From: Batillaria attramentaria
Taxonomy: Eukaryota > Mollusca > Gastropoda > Batillariidae
Direction: 5' to 3'
Length of the DNA stretch: 64,000 nucleotides
NCBI GenBank assembly: GCA_018292915.2
Contig: JACVVK020000001.1
Location: forward strand, 1,408,501 to 1,472,500
Part shown: positions 63,836 to 64,000 of the stretch, in pieces
Layout of the letters: every line of letters starts with the position of its first letter
How positions within the stretch are numbered: the stretch's first letter is position 1
The notes under the pieces: model-generated
Database searches by the model: none
What the model saw: only the letters and a program-made list of their open reading frames with translations
What the model was told of the DNA's origin: nothing
Program-made: the position numbers and the translations under genes

Positions 63836-64000
63836 TTTTTTTTTTTTTTTTTAATCCATGTCAGCCGGGACCCAAATTTATTCATGGTCAAATCCGATGA
63901 GAAAAGTGGTACCCCCCCCCCCCCCGCCCTTCCGCCCTCGGAGCGCACCCATCCGATGCCGGCAAACAGTGTCTTGATCCCTGTCGCCGGGTAAACCCAG

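Noticed and set aside
63661..63948. 95-codon minus frame upstream of RPIA
   Set aside because: It spans a poly(T) tract and G/C-runs and matches a common CAGGGCCGG-type repeat. No splice or start support.

Overview
This window reads as repeat-rich nuclear DNA from an invertebrate animal, most plausibly a mollusc and perhaps a marine gastropod. The reasons are a spliced animal-type gene with GT-AG introns, very long (CA)n, (CT)n and (GTTT)n microsatellites, LINE 3' ends, and a dense family of tRNA-derived SINEs with a CCCA-rich tail. The species call is inference. No bacterial gene layout, rRNA or intact tRNA gene is visible.

The one gene I can name is on the minus strand at the right end (58968-63437, with a possible upstream start at 63464 or 63566). 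It is ribose-5-phosphate isomerase A (RPIA), which interconverts ribose-5-phosphate and ribulose-5-phosphate in the non-oxidative pentose phosphate pathway. Eight coding exons join in frame at consensus splice sites to give 240 residues with all catalytic residues. A long 3' UTR probably follows at about 57050-58967. Two foldback DNA elements sit in this gene, one in intron 1 and one in the presumed 3' UTR. Three further coding exons are only candidates: a minus-strand internal exon at 10133-10509, a plus-strand first exon at 43235-43281, and a plus-strand last exon at 56971-57071.

The remaining roughly 55 kb is mobile and tandem DNA. One SINE family has about 26 copies, many with clear target-site duplications. 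It falls into subfamilies that differ in the B box, and one nested pair gives their order of activity. Four LINE C-terminal/3' fragments carry the typical FWNSLP...FK..LKT.LF signature on degraded frames, some with (ATT)n tails. A second, Leu-tRNA-like SINE lies at 5590-5925. Five foldback or MITE-like families are visible, one with three copies in the window. Several unnamed dispersed repeats occur in two or three copies, including a ~430 bp inverted pair 16 kb apart that is bounded by (CA)n at both ends.

Tandem arrays by region: a 97 bp GACA/G-rich array (3.3-4.1 kb), a ~200 bp degenerate triplet (5.0-5.6 kb), an 86 bp array of six near-identical units ending in an inverted unit fused to a LINE tail (28.6-29.1 kb), a 57 bp GTT/GTTTT array (34.7-35.2 kb), a 109 bp triplet (44.6-44.9 kb), and a 33 bp array running into a ~49 bp degenerate array (46.9-48.1 kb). 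Most long open frames in the window are translations of these simple repeats and are not genes.
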